A stretch of DNA of 64,000 nt from Acidobacteriota bacterium (GCA_018268935.1 JAFDVS010000074.1:1-64000); one strand, 5' to 3'; counted from the first letter of the stretch, positions 24,218-35,290 are shown. Numbers and translations are program-made. The notes: a model not told the origin generated them from the letters alone.

Positions 24218-25038
24218 AGCAGGTCTCCAATTTCCGCGAATGCCTTGTGGGTGGTCGAATCCGGCTTGCAGATCGTCGTATGCGTCCCTGTAATTCGGAT
24301 GGGCGCGGGATCGTAGGGGAAGGGATCATTCTTAACCACGTTCTCCCGCGATGCGATGAACACTCTGGAAGCGGACAACGCCGAGTTGCCGCCCTTTTTC
24401 CGGGCGTCTTCTATTTCCTTGCGCAGCACCGGAAGCACTGTCGATTTGTCCGGGTTGAGTTGGTCGATCAAAGGCGAAACAAAACGAACGGCGATTCCGA
24501 GCAGTGAGGTTAGCGGATTGGAGGAAATCGCTTCAAAGGCAAGATTCACGATGGAAGCACCCATGTGCGCCGGGGCAAAGAGAGCCATGCGCACGTTACG
24601 CAGCCACGGCATCTTCTGCTGGTATGCGAACACCAGCGCTTTCCTGGTGACCACAGCCCCCAGCGAATGAGCCACAATCAGTACGCTCTTGTACCGGAAC
24701 TTTGCCGGCCGCTGCAATTCAGGGGGCAGCCATGGATTGACGAAATCCGCCGAGTTGCCACAGATCTGATTCAGGAAATCAAAGAATCCGGCGGAACTGG
24801 CAATCAGTTCCGTGCGCAGCCCGTCATAGCCGTAGAAGATGCAGTCCGCATCCTGGAACCTGGTGTCTGTCAGCAGCAGCCGGTCGAACTGCGACCATGT
24901 GGCTAGCGCTTGCCCCTTATACCCGTGGATGAATATCACCAGCTTCCCGGAGGGCGCTAATGACCAGAGGCAGCGCGTGTCCTTGTCCCAATCCGTATTG
25001 GCCGGCGGTGGGCCACATGGGCCGTAATGGGTTTGCAT
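24214..25038 (-). CDS. Alpha/beta hydrolase (DUF676/PGAP1-like lipase type)
   Basis: A 274-residue cytoplasmic hydrolase. The oxyanion motif VIFIHGYKG (about 34-42) precedes the nucleophile elbow VAHSLGAVV with S125. GTHTTICKPDSTTH near the C-terminus offers the catalytic His (H253) in the HxxICKP context seen in lipase-like domains of signalling proteins. There is no signal peptide. Substrate is presumably a lipid or ester. AGGAG and GGAG lie before the ATG at 25038. It is the first gene of a two-gene unit with the unknown helical protein. Confidence 0.8.
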   Translation of the reverse strand: MQTHYGPCGPPPANTDWDKDTRCLWSLAPSGKLVIFIHGYKGQALATWSQFDRLLLTDTRFQDADCIFYGYDGLRTELIASSAGFFDFLNQICGNSADFVNPWLPPELQRPAKFRYKSVLIVAHSLGAVVTRKALVFAYQQKMPWLRNVRMALFAPAHMGASIVNLAFEAISSNPLTSLLGIAVRFVSPLIDQLNPDKSTVLPVLRKEIEDARKKGGNSALSASRVFIASRENVVKNDPFPYDPAPIRITGTHTTICKPDSTTHKAFAEIGDLL

Positions 25039-25075
25039 AGCTCCAAACTCCTCGTGATATGGAGACTATACCATC

Positions 25076-26059
25076 CTATTTCTCAAATAGCTGCGCAGCG
25101 TTTCCCCAGAATATCCGTTCCACGTCCGAATCGCTCAGCCGCAAGTTCCAACATGCGGTCTTCAACGCGCGCAGAGACTCCAGGAAGATCAGCAGCGGCT
25201 CAATCGGCGCGTAGGCCGCGGCGAACTGCGTATTGTCCGCGGTCAGCCACAGAAACGAATCGCCAATCGCCACACAGCGCCCGCGCAGGTGGGTCACCGG
25301 GAAATCGGCGCCATACAACAATCGCTCCACGCCATGCGTGCGCACAATCGCTTCAAACGCACCTGCCTCCGTCACCGCGCTGGTATCGGACCAGATGTTC
25401 CCAATCCCCGCGAGCGCGCCAATCCCCTCGATGGTGTGATAGGGATTGAAGCCGCGCGCGGCATGCGCCAGAATCCAACGCGAGTTGGGATACTTGCGAG
25501 CCAGACGAGCGATGCTCTCCTGATTCACGGGATCGGCAATCGCGCGCGCGCGCACCATGTGCAGCGTGATGCTCAGCCCTTCTTCATGCGCCACTCGTAC
25601 GTGTTCTTCCGGCAGATACGCTTCCACGGCGCTATCGAAAGTCGGCTCCACCGGCGAGAACAGGTGATAACACTTCAGCCCCACAAACCCGAACCTTCGC
25701 ACGGTCTCGCGGACAAACTCGGGGTCCATATCCGGAGTCACCACCATCTGCCCGCGCACGGCAGGATACGCCTGCACCTGCGCACCCAGAAACTCATTCG
25801 CGCCCACCGTATTGAGCCCTTTCGAAGGAAACGGAAACGCCAGCGCCTCCCATTTGCGCCCCGGCGCAATCGCTTCCATGTGCTCCAGAAAGCAAGGCCA
25901 ATCCACCACATCCGGGCCGCTCGCTGCTAACCCAGGCACAGTGGCGAAATCCGCGTTGCGATACAGATGGCAATGGGCGTCGAACACACGCTGAGGCAAG
26001 AACGAATCCAGTTCTTTGGCAAAGAACGCGAGATCCGCTGGCGTGATGGTCCAGTTCAT
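25076..26059 (-). CDS. Amidohydrolase-family TIM-barrel metal hydrolase
   Basis: The start is set at the ATG at 26059 (327 residues, N-terminus MNWTITPADLAFF); the longer frame overlaps the glycosyltransferase gene. The metal-binding DAHCHLYRN is near residue 33, SRWILAHAARGF near 195-205 carries a conserved His, and YGADFPVTHLRG near 265 holds the Asp typical of the amidohydrolase-2 group. This group includes decarboxylases and lactone/sugar hydrolases; no substrate can be named. It follows the glycosyltransferase gene by 5 bases in the same direction. Confidence 0.83.
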   Translation of the reverse strand: MNWTITPADLAFFAKELDSFLPQRVFDAHCHLYRNADFATVPGLAASGPDVVDWPCFLEHMEAIAPGRKWEALAFPFPSKGLNTVGANEFLGAQVQAYPAVRGQMVVTPDMDPEFVRETVRRFGFVGLKCYHLFSPVEPTFDSAVEAYLPEEHVRVAHEEGLSITLHMVRARAIADPVNQESIARLARKYPNSRWILAHAARGFNPYHTIEGIGALAGIGNIWSDTSAVTEAGAFEAIVRTHGVERLLYGADFPVTHLRGRCVAIGDSFLWLTADNTQFAAAYAPIEPLLIFLESLRALKTACWNLRLSDSDVERIFWGNAAQLFEK

Positions 26060-26064
26060 AAAGC

Positions 26065-26790
26065 CTACCGGTAGAGCCCCCGCAACTGATTCCACCGGAT
26101 CAGCAGCAGATCGGAGAACGCTTTGATCCCGCTCATCAGCCCGACGCGCGTACCTTCCACATTGGCCCACCGCACCGGCACTTCCACCGCTTTCAGACCG
26201 TGACACTTGGCGATGAACAGGTCTTCCACATCAAAGCCGAATCCATCCAGTTGCTGGCGCGGGAAGATGATCTCCGCCGCCTTCCGATGGAATAATTTGA
26301 AACCACACTGTGTATCGAGAAACGGCAATCCCGTAAACACGCGCATCACCAGGTTGAAAAAGCGTCCGGATAACTCGCGCCCCAAAGGCTGGTGCACCGA
26401 CACCAAGGAGCGGTCCATGGCGCGCGATCCGATCGCAATGAGCGCTTTCTCCTTCTCGACCGCGACCAACAGCTTGTCCAGTTCCTCGATGGGGGCGCTC
26501 AAATCGGAGTCCGTAATCAGGCGCCACTCGCCTTGCGCCTTCTGCATACCATGCCGCACCGCATAGCCTTTACCGCGATTGCCCGGATTCTTCGCCAGCC
26601 GGACCGTGGCGTGCCGCGAAGCATATCTCTCCACCAGCGACGCCGTACCGTCTCGCGACCCATCGTCCACCACAACCACTTCCAGCAGTTTCCATTGCCG
26701 CTGGCTGGTGAACTCGAGAATGCGGTCGAGCGAAGCGGGAAGACGCTTCTCTTCGTTGTAGGCGGGGATAACGATGGACAGTGAAATCAA
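26065..26790 (-). CDS. Family 2 glycosyltransferase (polyprenyl-phosphate glucosyltransferase-like)
   Basis: A 241-residue GT-A enzyme. Motifs are SIVIPAYNEEKRL, VVVVDDGSRDGT, the NRGKGYAVRHGM nucleotide-binding loop, ITDSDLSAPIEEL (DxD metal motif) and LDTQCGFKLFHR. The last is characteristic of the ALG5/dolichyl-phosphate beta-glucosyltransferase group, so transfer of glucose or another hexose from a nucleotide sugar to polyprenyl phosphate at the inner membrane is likely. No membrane helices are seen. It heads the operon with the amidohydrolase and is divergent from the LolC/E gene (42 bases). Confidence 0.88.
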   Translation of the reverse strand: MISLSIVIPAYNEEKRLPASLDRILEFTSQRQWKLLEVVVVDDGSRDGTASLVERYASRHATVRLAKNPGNRGKGYAVRHGMQKAQGEWRLITDSDLSAPIEELDKLLVAVEKEKALIAIGSRAMDRSLVSVHQPLGRELSGRFFNLVMRVFTGLPFLDTQCGFKLFHRKAAEIIFPRQQLDGFGFDVEDLFIAKCHGLKAVEVPVRWANVEGTRVGLMSGIKAFSDLLLIRWNQLRGLYR

Positions 26791-26832
26791 AGGAATTGCC
26801 GGATTCGCGCAGGGTGCGAGAACATTATAACA

Positions 26833-28098
26833 ATGCTTCCCTCCGGCGATCCATCACAGGGCTGGTCCTCACGATTCGAAATATTCGTGGCCCTGCGCTA
26901 TCTGCGCGCGAAGCGCAAGCAAGCTGTGATCTCCATCATCACCGGCATCTCGGTGCTGGGGATCGCCGCCGGCGTAATGGCCCTGATCATCGCACTGGCC
27001 ATTAATAACGGTTTCCGTAATTCGCTGGAACGGACGCTGCTCGGCGCACGGGCGCACGTCAGCATCCTCGAAAAAGAGCCATCCGAAGGGATTAAGGATT
27101 GGCGGGAGATCCGCAAGCGCCTCCTCACGCTGCCCTACGTCAAGACCGCGGCGCCGAGTCTCTACAGTACGGTTTTTTTCGCCGGCCCGATGCGGGCTGA
27201 AGGCGGAGTGCTGAAGGGCATCGATCTCGAATCGGAGACGAACCGCGGCGACGTGGCCCGCAATCTGAAGCAGGGCGATCTGACCAAACTCGATAACCCC
27301 GGCGGAGTACCGGGAGTAATCCTCGGCTCGCGGCTGGCGGAAGCGATCGGCATGCCCATCGGGAGCCGTTTGCGCATCATCAGCCCGCAGAGCGAGCTCA
27401 CACCGTTCGGCCCCCGCCCCTCCTATTACGACTACCGCGTGGTGGGCATTTTTGAGTCCGGATTTTACGACTTCGATCGCGCGTGGGCTTTCACTTCGAT
27501 GAAGAATGTACAACGGGTGTTAAGTGTGGGCGATGTCGCCAATTCGATCGAAATCAAAGTCGATCCGGTGGAAAAGGCCGCGGAGGTAGCCGCTGCCGCG
27601 CGGCAGGTGATTGGGAAGGAGCTCGATGCGTCGCACTGGATGGAACAGAATCACCAGATTCTCGGAGCACTGCGCCTGGAGCGCATCGCGAGCACGGTCA
27701 CGATCGGGCTGATTCTATTGGTGGCCGCGCTGAACATCCTGATCTCACTGGTGATGATGGTGATGGAGAAACAACGCGACATTGCGCTATTGATTTCGAT
27801 GGGGGCCAAACGGGAGCAGGTGCGGCGCGTGTTTTTATGGCAGGGGGCGCTCATTGGCGGCGTAGGCGCTCTGCTCGGGCTGATTTTTGGATACGGGCTG
27901 AGCTATTTAGCCGGTCATTACGAATTGCTGCGTTTGGATGAACAAGTGTATATGATGCGATCGGTGCCGTTTGAGCCGCGCTGGTGGGATGGAGTATGGG
28001 TGGCGGGAGTGGCGGTTGCGGTGAGTCTGCTGGCGACGTTGTATCCGGCGCGCAGCGCGACGCGGATTCTGCCGGCCGAGGCGTTGCGCTACGAATAG
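26833..28098 (+). CDS. Lipoprotein-releasing ABC transporter permease (LolC/LolE type)
   Basis: A 421-residue permease with the LolC/E layout: one N-terminal helix (about 35-60, with YLRAKRKQAVISIITGISVLG), a large periplasmic MacB-like domain, and three C-terminal helices forming the FtsX domain (about 280-415, motif EKQRDIALLISMGAK). It works with an ATPase (LolD) to release lipoproteins from the inner membrane. No LolD gene is adjacent, so the ATPase must be encoded elsewhere. The start ATG at 26833 is the first in frame; FEIFVALRYL, 16 residues on, is the usual N-terminal motif. Confidence 0.88.
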   Translation: MLPSGDPSQGWSSRFEIFVALRYLRAKRKQAVISIITGISVLGIAAGVMALIIALAINNGFRNSLERTLLGARAHVSILEKEPSEGIKDWREIRKRLLTLPYVKTAAPSLYSTVFFAGPMRAEGGVLKGIDLESETNRGDVARNLKQGDLTKLDNPGGVPGVILGSRLAEAIGMPIGSRLRIISPQSELTPFGPRPSYYDYRVVGIFESGFYDFDRAWAFTSMKNVQRVLSVGDVANSIEIKVDPVEKAAEVAAAARQVIGKELDASHWMEQNHQILGALRLERIASTVTIGLILLVAALNILISLVMMVMEKQRDIALLISMGAKREQVRRVFLWQGALIGGVGALLGLIFGYGLSYLAGHYELLRLDEQVYMMRSVPFEPRWWDGVWVAGVAVAVSLLATLYPARSATRILPAEALRYE

Positions 28099-28199
28099 GA
28101 CCCGCGCGCGGAGGGAATAAGGTTCGATTTCGCACTTCTCTTGCCCAAACCAGCAGCATGGTTGTCCGATAAGGCAAGTGAGGAAGTTTCTCACGAAGC

Positions 28200-28715
28200 A
28201 TGTTTTCCCACTGGGCACTTCTGGTAGTGTTCGTAGCGACAGGCCTCAAAGGCGAGAATCTGGGATCAGCCAGTGGTCTGCGCGCCGAACTGCCAGTTCT
28301 TACACAATTACTGCATTTCATCCAATGGCCGGAGGCGCCCGCGGGCGGGGAGCGCCTGATCGTTGGCTTGGCGGGGTATGCGGAACAGCCGGCGGCGGAG
28401 TTGCACCGCAAGGCAGCCAACCGCCCGGTGGAATTCCGCGCGGTGCAGTCGGCGGCGCAGATGCGCGAATGCCATGTGGTCCTGTTCGGACTGCTGTTCA
28501 CCGGCCGGATGGAAGGGCTGCTGCGAGCCTTGAACGGCTTACCTGTGTTGACCATCGCGGCCATTCCCGGATTCGCGCGAATGGGCGGCATAGTGGAACT
28601 TCCCGCCTTGAGTGAAGGTCACAAACTCACCGTCAACCTCATCGCTGCACGGCGCAGCGGCTTCCGAATACATCCGGGGCTGGTGAGCGTAGCCGAAGTC
28701 CTTCGGCGGGAGTAA
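28200..28715 (+). CDS. YfiR-family periplasmic protein
   Basis: A 171-residue protein with a hydrophobic N-terminus acting as a signal (MFSHWALLVVFVATGL). It matches the YfiR/HmsC (DUF4154) pattern: QLLHFIQWP, RLIVGLAGYAE, ECHVVLFG, LPVLTIAAIPGFARMGGIVEL and LTVNLIAARRSGFRIHPGLVSVA. In Pseudomonas YfiR is a periplasmic repressor of the diguanylate cyclase YfiN. Here the next gene, 4 bases after the stop, is a hybrid histidine kinase with a YfiN-like sensor region, so YfiR probably controls that kinase instead. The conserved Cys pairs of P. aeruginosa YfiR are not evident. Confidence 0.82.
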   Translation: MFSHWALLVVFVATGLKGENLGSASGLRAELPVLTQLLHFIQWPEAPAGGERLIVGLAGYAEQPAAELHRKAANRPVEFRAVQSAAQMRECHVVLFGLLFTGRMEGLLRALNGLPVLTIAAIPGFARMGGIVELPALSEGHKLTVNLIAARRSGFRIHPGLVSVAEVLRRE

Positions 28716-28719
28716 CGCC

Positions 28720-31059
<2,340 letters not shown>

Positions 31060-31063
31060 GGGC

Positions 31064-31093
31064 TTGACATCCACCCCTCCAATCACATATCAA
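31064..31093 (+). promoter_or_regulatory. Sigma-70-type promoter for the lactate permease operon
   Basis: A perfect -35 TTGACA (31064-31069) is followed after 18 bases by TATCAA (31088-31093). The ATG at 31107 is 14 bases beyond the -10 box and has no SD (the bases before it are T/C-rich). The transcript would therefore start within a few bases of the start codon. Confidence 0.6.
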
Positions 31094-31106
31094 TGTCCAT
31101 TCCCCC

Positions 31107-32729
31107 ATGTGGCAACAAAACTACACACCGATCGCCGATAGCCTGGGAGTTTCGGCATTTCTGGCGGCTTTGCCGATTTTCGTACTGCTGTTCCTGCTGG
31201 GCGTCATGCGCAAGCCAGCGTGGATTGCCGGGCTCTCAGGGCTTGGCACGGCGCTGGTTGTCGCCATAGGCGTTTACGGGATGCCGGTGGGCATCGCACT
31301 GGGCGCGGTCACCAATGGGGCGGCCTTCGGCCTGCTGCCCATCGGCTGGATTGTTTACTGGGCCATCGTGCTTTACCAGATCACGTTGCGCACGGGCAAA
31401 TTCGAAGTGATCAAAGACTCAGTGGGCAGCCTCTCGGCGGACCGGCGGCTGCAGGCACTGCTCATTGCTTTCTCGTTCGGCGCATTTGTGGAAGGCGCGG
31501 CGGGCTTCGGGACTCCGGTAGCCGTGGCGGCGGCGATGCTGGCCGGACTCGGCTTCTCACCGTTCTACGCCGCCGGCATCTGCCTGCTGGCGAATACGGC
31601 TCCGGTGGCCTTCGGGTCAATTGGCATACCGGTGTTCACGCTGGCCGGGATCACCGGCTTGCCGCTGCTCGATTTGAGCGCGAACGTAGGCCGCATCTGC
31701 GCGCCGATCTCGCTGCTGGTTCCGGCCTATCTCGTCTACGTCATGGGCGGCCTGAAGGCATTGAAGGGCGTGTTGCCGGCGGCAATCATCTGCGGGGGCG
31801 GGTTTGCCTTCACGCAGTTCTATGTCTCCAATTTCTGGGGACCGCAATTGACGGACATCACCAGTTCCTTGGTGGCGATTGTGGGCCTGGTGGTGCTATT
31901 CAAGATCTGGAAGCCTTCCGACACGTTTGAGCTGCCTGGCACGGCGAAGGGCTCCATGCCGAAGCAGCATGCGATCGGCGATGTGCTGCTGGCCTGGTCT
32001 CCATACCTGCTGCTGGTGGTGATGGTGTTTCTCTGGGGTCAGGACGCGATCAAGGCGGAGCTGAACAAATTCACCGTCAACATCCAATGGCCGGGGCTGC
32101 ATAACCTGGTGGAACGGATTCCTCCGGTGGTGAACAAGCCGGCGCCCTATCCAGCGGTGTATTCGCTGAACTATTTGTCCGCCGCGGGCACGGCATGCCT
32201 GATCTCGACGCTGCTGGCAGGGCTGGTATTGCGTGTGGGCATCGGTGAGTACGTGAAGATTCTGGGCATCGCGTTCCGTCAATTGTTCCTCTCGCTGGTG
32301 ACCATCGCCGCCGTGCTCGGGCTGGCGTTTCTGATGAATTACTCGGGCGCCACCGTGACGCTGGGTCTGGCATTCGCGGCGACGGGTGTGCTGTTCCCGT
32401 TCTTCAGCGCGCTGCTCGGATGGCTGGGCGTGTTCCTCACCGGCAGCGACACATCGGCCAACGCGCTGTTCGGCAATCTGCAGGTGGTGACGGCGACAAA
32501 GCTTGGGCTGAATCCGATGCTGATGGCGGCATCGAACTCAAGCGGCGGCGTGATGGGCAAGATGATCAGCTTGCAGAGCATCGCGGTGGCCGCGGCAGCC
32601 ACGGGCATGCCTTCCACCGATGAAGCGAAGCTGTTCCGGTTCACGTTAAAGCACAGCATTCTGCTGGCATCGCTGATCGGGGTGGTGGTAACCATCTACG
32701 CCTACGTGGCTCCGCATTTGGTGAAATGA
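31107..32729 (+). CDS. lldP: L-lactate permease (LctP/LldP family)
   Basis: A 540-residue inner-membrane transporter with 12 or more hydrophobic helices, the LctP family size. Typical segments are the WQQNYTPI start, GAVTNGAAFGLLPIGWIVYWAI, FGAFVEGAAGFGTPVAVAAAML, LANTAPVAFGSIGIPV, and the C-terminal TGSDTSANALFGNLQ and NSSGGVMGKMISLQSIAVAAAA. It takes up lactate or glycolate with protons. The stop overlaps the APC permease start (ATGA), giving a two-permease operon. No lactate dehydrogenase gene is nearby. Confidence 0.93.
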   Translation: MWQQNYTPIADSLGVSAFLAALPIFVLLFLLGVMRKPAWIAGLSGLGTALVVAIGVYGMPVGIALGAVTNGAAFGLLPIGWIVYWAIVLYQITLRTGKFEVIKDSVGSLSADRRLQALLIAFSFGAFVEGAAGFGTPVAVAAAMLAGLGFSPFYAAGICLLANTAPVAFGSIGIPVFTLAGITGLPLLDLSANVGRICAPISLLVPAYLVYVMGGLKALKGVLPAAIICGGGFAFTQFYVSNFWGPQLTDITSSLVAIVGLVVLFKIWKPSDTFELPGTAKGSMPKQHAIGDVLLAWSPYLLLVVMVFLWGQDAIKAELNKFTVNIQWPGLHNLVERIPPVVNKPAPYPAVYSLNYLSAAGTACLISTLLAGLVLRVGIGEYVKILGIAFRQLFLSLVTIAAVLGLAFLMNYSGATVTLGLAFAATGVLFPFFSALLGWLGVFLTGSDTSANALFGNLQVVTATKLGLNPMLMAASNSSGGVMGKMISLQSIAVAAAATGMPSTDEAKLFRFTLKHSILLASLIGVVVTIYAYVAPHLVK

Positions 32730-34087
32730 GCCTCCAACCGCCGCGCACGTTGGGGCTGCTCGACGCGGTGAGCATCGTCGCGGGCACCATCATCGGCGCG
32801 GGGATTTTCCTGGTTCCGAACCTGGTGGCGAAGCAGATTGCCTCGCCCTACGCGATTCTGGCGGTGTGGCTGTTCAGCGGGCTGCTCTCCCTGGCCGGAG
32901 CGCTGGGGTTCGCCGAGTTGGGAGCGATGATTCCATCGAGCGGCGGGCAGTATGCCTATCTGCGCGAAGCGTTCGGACCATTGCCGGCCTTTCTCTGCGG
33001 GTGGACCTTCTTTCTGGCGATCGCCACAGCAGCCATCGCGTGGCTGGCGACTTCGTTCGCGGTGTATCTTTCCTACTTCGTGCCGCTAGAGGCGTGGCAA
33101 CGGCAACTGGTAGCGGTATCGCTCATCGGAGCGCTGTCTGTGGTGAACTACCGTGGTGTGCGAGGCGGCGCGGCAGTACAGAAACTATTCGCGGTGGCGA
33201 AGGTCGCAGGCATTCTTCTGCTGATCGGCGCGGCCTGGCTGAGCCCGGTGAATCATTGGCCCGCGGCGGAGTTCACGATGCCCACGGTGTCCGAATGGGG
33301 ACTGGCGATGGTGGCTTGCCTGCTGACGTTCGATGGCTGGGCCGTGTTGCCGATGGTGGCGGGCGAAGTGAAGAGCCCAGGGCGCAATCTGCCGTTGGGG
33401 CTGCTGTCCGGGTTGTTGATTTGTATCGCGCTATACGTGTCTGCGAATGCGGCGTATCTGAAGGTGCTTCCTGTTGCGGACACGGCGCGTACGGAGCGCG
33501 TAGCGGCACAGGTGGCCGAGATCACCATCGGAGGCAACGGAGGCGCTGTCGTCGCCGCCATCGTGCTGCTCTCCATCATTGGCGCGGTTAATGGGTGGAT
33601 ACTGGCTGCGCCGCGCATCTACATGGCTCAAGCGCAGGATGGGCTGTTCTTCCGGCGGTTTGGTGAATTGCATCCGCGGTATTTAACGCCGGGCTTTGCG
33701 ATCCTGATGCAGTTCCTGTGGGCCGCCGTGCTCTGTGTCAGCGGCACCTATGAAGCGCTGGGATCGTACGTGATGTTCGCCGCGTGGCTGTTCTACGGAT
33801 TGACGGTGCTGGGAGTGATGGTGCTGCGGCGAGCAAGGCCCTCGGCGCCGCGCCCATACCGCGTGTGGGCGTACCCCCTGCTGCCACTGTTGTTCGCTGC
33901 GGTGTCACTGGGGTTCGTGGCGAATTCGCTGGTGAACGATCCGAAGCCGTCGTTATCCGCGGCCGCTCTGATCGCGGCGGGTCTTCCTGTGTACTATTTG
34001 TGGCGACGGGATGGGACGGTGCTTGATAAGATAGAGATTCGGAGGGTTGGCCGAGCGGTTGAAGGCGGCGGTCTTGAAAACCGTTAG
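32726..34087 (+). CDS. APC-family amino acid permease
   Basis: A 453-residue permease with about 12 helices. The family core is at the N-terminus: LLDAVSIVAGTIIGAGIFLVPN, with the unwound helix-1 GAGIF motif of amino acid/cation symporters. A second marker is FDGWAVLPMVAGEVKSPGRNLP. Amino acids are the likely substrates; the exact one is unknown. The last 15 codons and the stop lie inside the tRNA-Ser gene on the same strand, so the C-terminal tail from about residue 439 is encoded by tRNA bases. The start overlaps the lactate permease stop by four bases. Confidence 0.9.
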   Translation: MSLQPPRTLGLLDAVSIVAGTIIGAGIFLVPNLVAKQIASPYAILAVWLFSGLLSLAGALGFAELGAMIPSSGGQYAYLREAFGPLPAFLCGWTFFLAIATAAIAWLATSFAVYLSYFVPLEAWQRQLVAVSLIGALSVVNYRGVRGGAAVQKLFAVAKVAGILLLIGAAWLSPVNHWPAAEFTMPTVSEWGLAMVACLLTFDGWAVLPMVAGEVKSPGRNLPLGLLSGLLICIALYVSANAAYLKVLPVADTARTERVAAQVAEITIGGNGGAVVAAIVLLSIIGAVNGWILAAPRIYMAQAQDGLFFRRFGELHPRYLTPGFAILMQFLWAAVLCVSGTYEALGSYVMFAAWLFYGLTVLGVMVLRRARPSAPRPYRVWAYPLLPLLFAAVSLGFVANSLVNDPKPSLSAAALIAAGLPVYYLWRRDGTVLDKIEIRRVGRAVEGGGLENR

Positions 34088-34130
34088 CGGGGTGACTCGC
34101 TCGGGGGTTCGAATCCCTCACCCTCCGCCA
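34041..34130 (+). tRNA. tRNA-Ser (anticodon UGA)
   Basis: A 90-base class II tRNA with CCA encoded. The acceptor arms are 34041-34047 and 34120-34126, discriminator G at 34127 and CCA at 34128-34130. The anticodon stem is GCGGT/ACCGT (34068-34072, 34080-34084) with loop 34073-34079 and anticodon TGA at 34075-34077. A long variable arm with AGCG/CGCT pairing and a TTCGAAT T-loop are present. The 5' half (47 bases) overlaps the 3' end of the APC permease gene. Confidence 0.97.
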
Positions 34131-34155
34131 TTCCTAACCCTTTCCTCGAGTCGAT

Positions 34156-34560
34156 TCAATCCTCACCCTGCTGGGCACGTCGCTTCTTGGCGGATGACCG
34201 TTGCGACTTTTCTGTGAGTCGACGAACCTTGGAGCCGAGCGTGGGCCGTGTGGGCCGGCGTTGGTTCGGTACAATTTCGGCCCGCGCGATCAGATCATCG
34301 AGACGCGCCCGCGCTTCTGCTCGATTGGCTTCCTGTGTTCGATGCTCGCGTGCAGTGATGATCAGTACGCCGTCTCGCGTCACCCGCTTGCCCGCTAATT
34401 CACGCAAGCGCTCGCGAACCGAATCGGGAAGGGACGCAGACCGGGCGATATCAAGGCGCAGTTCGACCGCGGTGGAGACTTTGTTGACGTTCTGCCCGCC
34501 AGGACCGGATGCGCGGACAAAATTAATTGTGAGTTCGGAATCTGGAATGAATATCGCCAC
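34156..34560 (-). CDS. arfB: Alternative ribosome-rescue factor ArfB (YaeJ)
   Basis: A 134-residue release-factor-like protein. The catalytic GGQ loop is in VRASGPGGQNVNKVSTAVELRLD (about residues 14-36), directing peptidyl-tRNA hydrolysis. The C-terminal tail is rich in Arg and Lys (SKVRRLTEKSQRSSAKKRRAQQ), as needed to sit in an empty mRNA channel of stalled ribosomes. It lacks the codon-recognition domain of RF1/RF2. Cytoplasmic. It is on the strand opposite the tRNA and lies 7 bases after the DUF1080 gene in the same direction. Confidence 0.92.
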   Translation of the reverse strand: MAIFIPDSELTINFVRASGPGGQNVNKVSTAVELRLDIARSASLPDSVRERLRELAGKRVTRDGVLIITAREHRTQEANRAEARARLDDLIARAEIVPNQRRPTRPTLGSKVRRLTEKSQRSSAKKRRAQQGED

Positions 34561-34567
34561 AGGTTAC

Positions 34568-35290
34568 TCAATGAAGCACAGGCGCCGACTGTTCCCCCGA
34601 CGTGACACCCGGCAGCAGTTCCATGATCCTGATGTTGCGGAAGTGAATTTCTTTGCCTTCTGACTCGAGGCATAAATAGCCCTTCTTCTGCGTCGATTTG
34701 CTGATGCCGTTCACAAATTTGCCGTTGACAGCCAGTTTAATGACGCCATCGATCGCCACGACGTCGTACGTATTCCACTCGCCTCGTCCTTTCGCGCGGT
34801 TCTCCAGCGAACTGCTGCGAACGCCCCGTGGGTTGTCCGGAACAATCTCGACTCCTCCGACGCCAAACAGGTCGCCGTGAACATATCCGGGCGAGAGAGG
34901 CTGGCCATCGCGCCCCTTATAAATGTTTACGGCATCCAGTTCCAGCATCTGCACTTCGACACCATTCGGCAGGCGATTCTTCTCTCCGGGTTTAGCGTCA
35001 CTCCAAACGAAGACGCCGGAGTTCCCACCCGCTTCCATGTGCTTCCATTCGATATGGAGGATAAAGTTCTCATATTGCTTTTCTGAGCGCATCACACCAA
35101 TCGGTTGGCCTTTGCAGATCAGGATTCCGTCCTTCACGGTCCATGTGTCTTCGTCTGTGTTCACGTTGACCCAGCCAGTGAGGTCTTTGCCGTTGAACAG
35201 ATCACGAAAGACGGGAACGGATTGGCCGGCGAGCGGGACGGCGGCAAGCCACATAGCCGCGAGCGGCACCATAGGATCGAAACGCCTCAT
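34568..35290 (-). CDS. Secreted DUF1080 (3-keto-disaccharide hydrolase-like) protein
   Basis: The start is taken at the ATG at 35290 (240 residues), giving a signal peptide (MRRFDPMVPLAAMWLAAVPLAG); the upstream frame adds no feature. The mature part is a concanavalin-like beta-sandwich of the DUF1080 family: FRDLFNGKDLTGWVN, GILICKGQPIGVMRSEKQYENF, MEAGGNSGVFVWSD and GYLCLESEGKEIHFRNIRIMEL. Some family members cleave 3-keto-glucosides, but many are only sugar binding. No glucoside 3-dehydrogenase was seen nearby. Periplasmic or extracellular. Confidence 0.86.
   Translation of the reverse strand: MRRFDPMVPLAAMWLAAVPLAGQSVPVFRDLFNGKDLTGWVNVNTDEDTWTVKDGILICKGQPIGVMRSEKQYENFILHIEWKHMEAGGNSGVFVWSDAKPGEKNRLPNGVEVQMLELDAVNIYKGRDGQPLSPGYVHGDLFGVGGVEIVPDNPRGVRSSSLENRAKGRGEWNTYDVVAIDGVIKLAVNGKFVNGISKSTQKKGYLCLESEGKEIHFRNIRIMELLPGVTSGEQSAPVLH

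Noticed and set aside
23309..25038. Anti-phage system as a firm call for the lipase pair
   Set aside because: No defence gene, phage gene or transfer sign nearby; kept only as a speculative finding.
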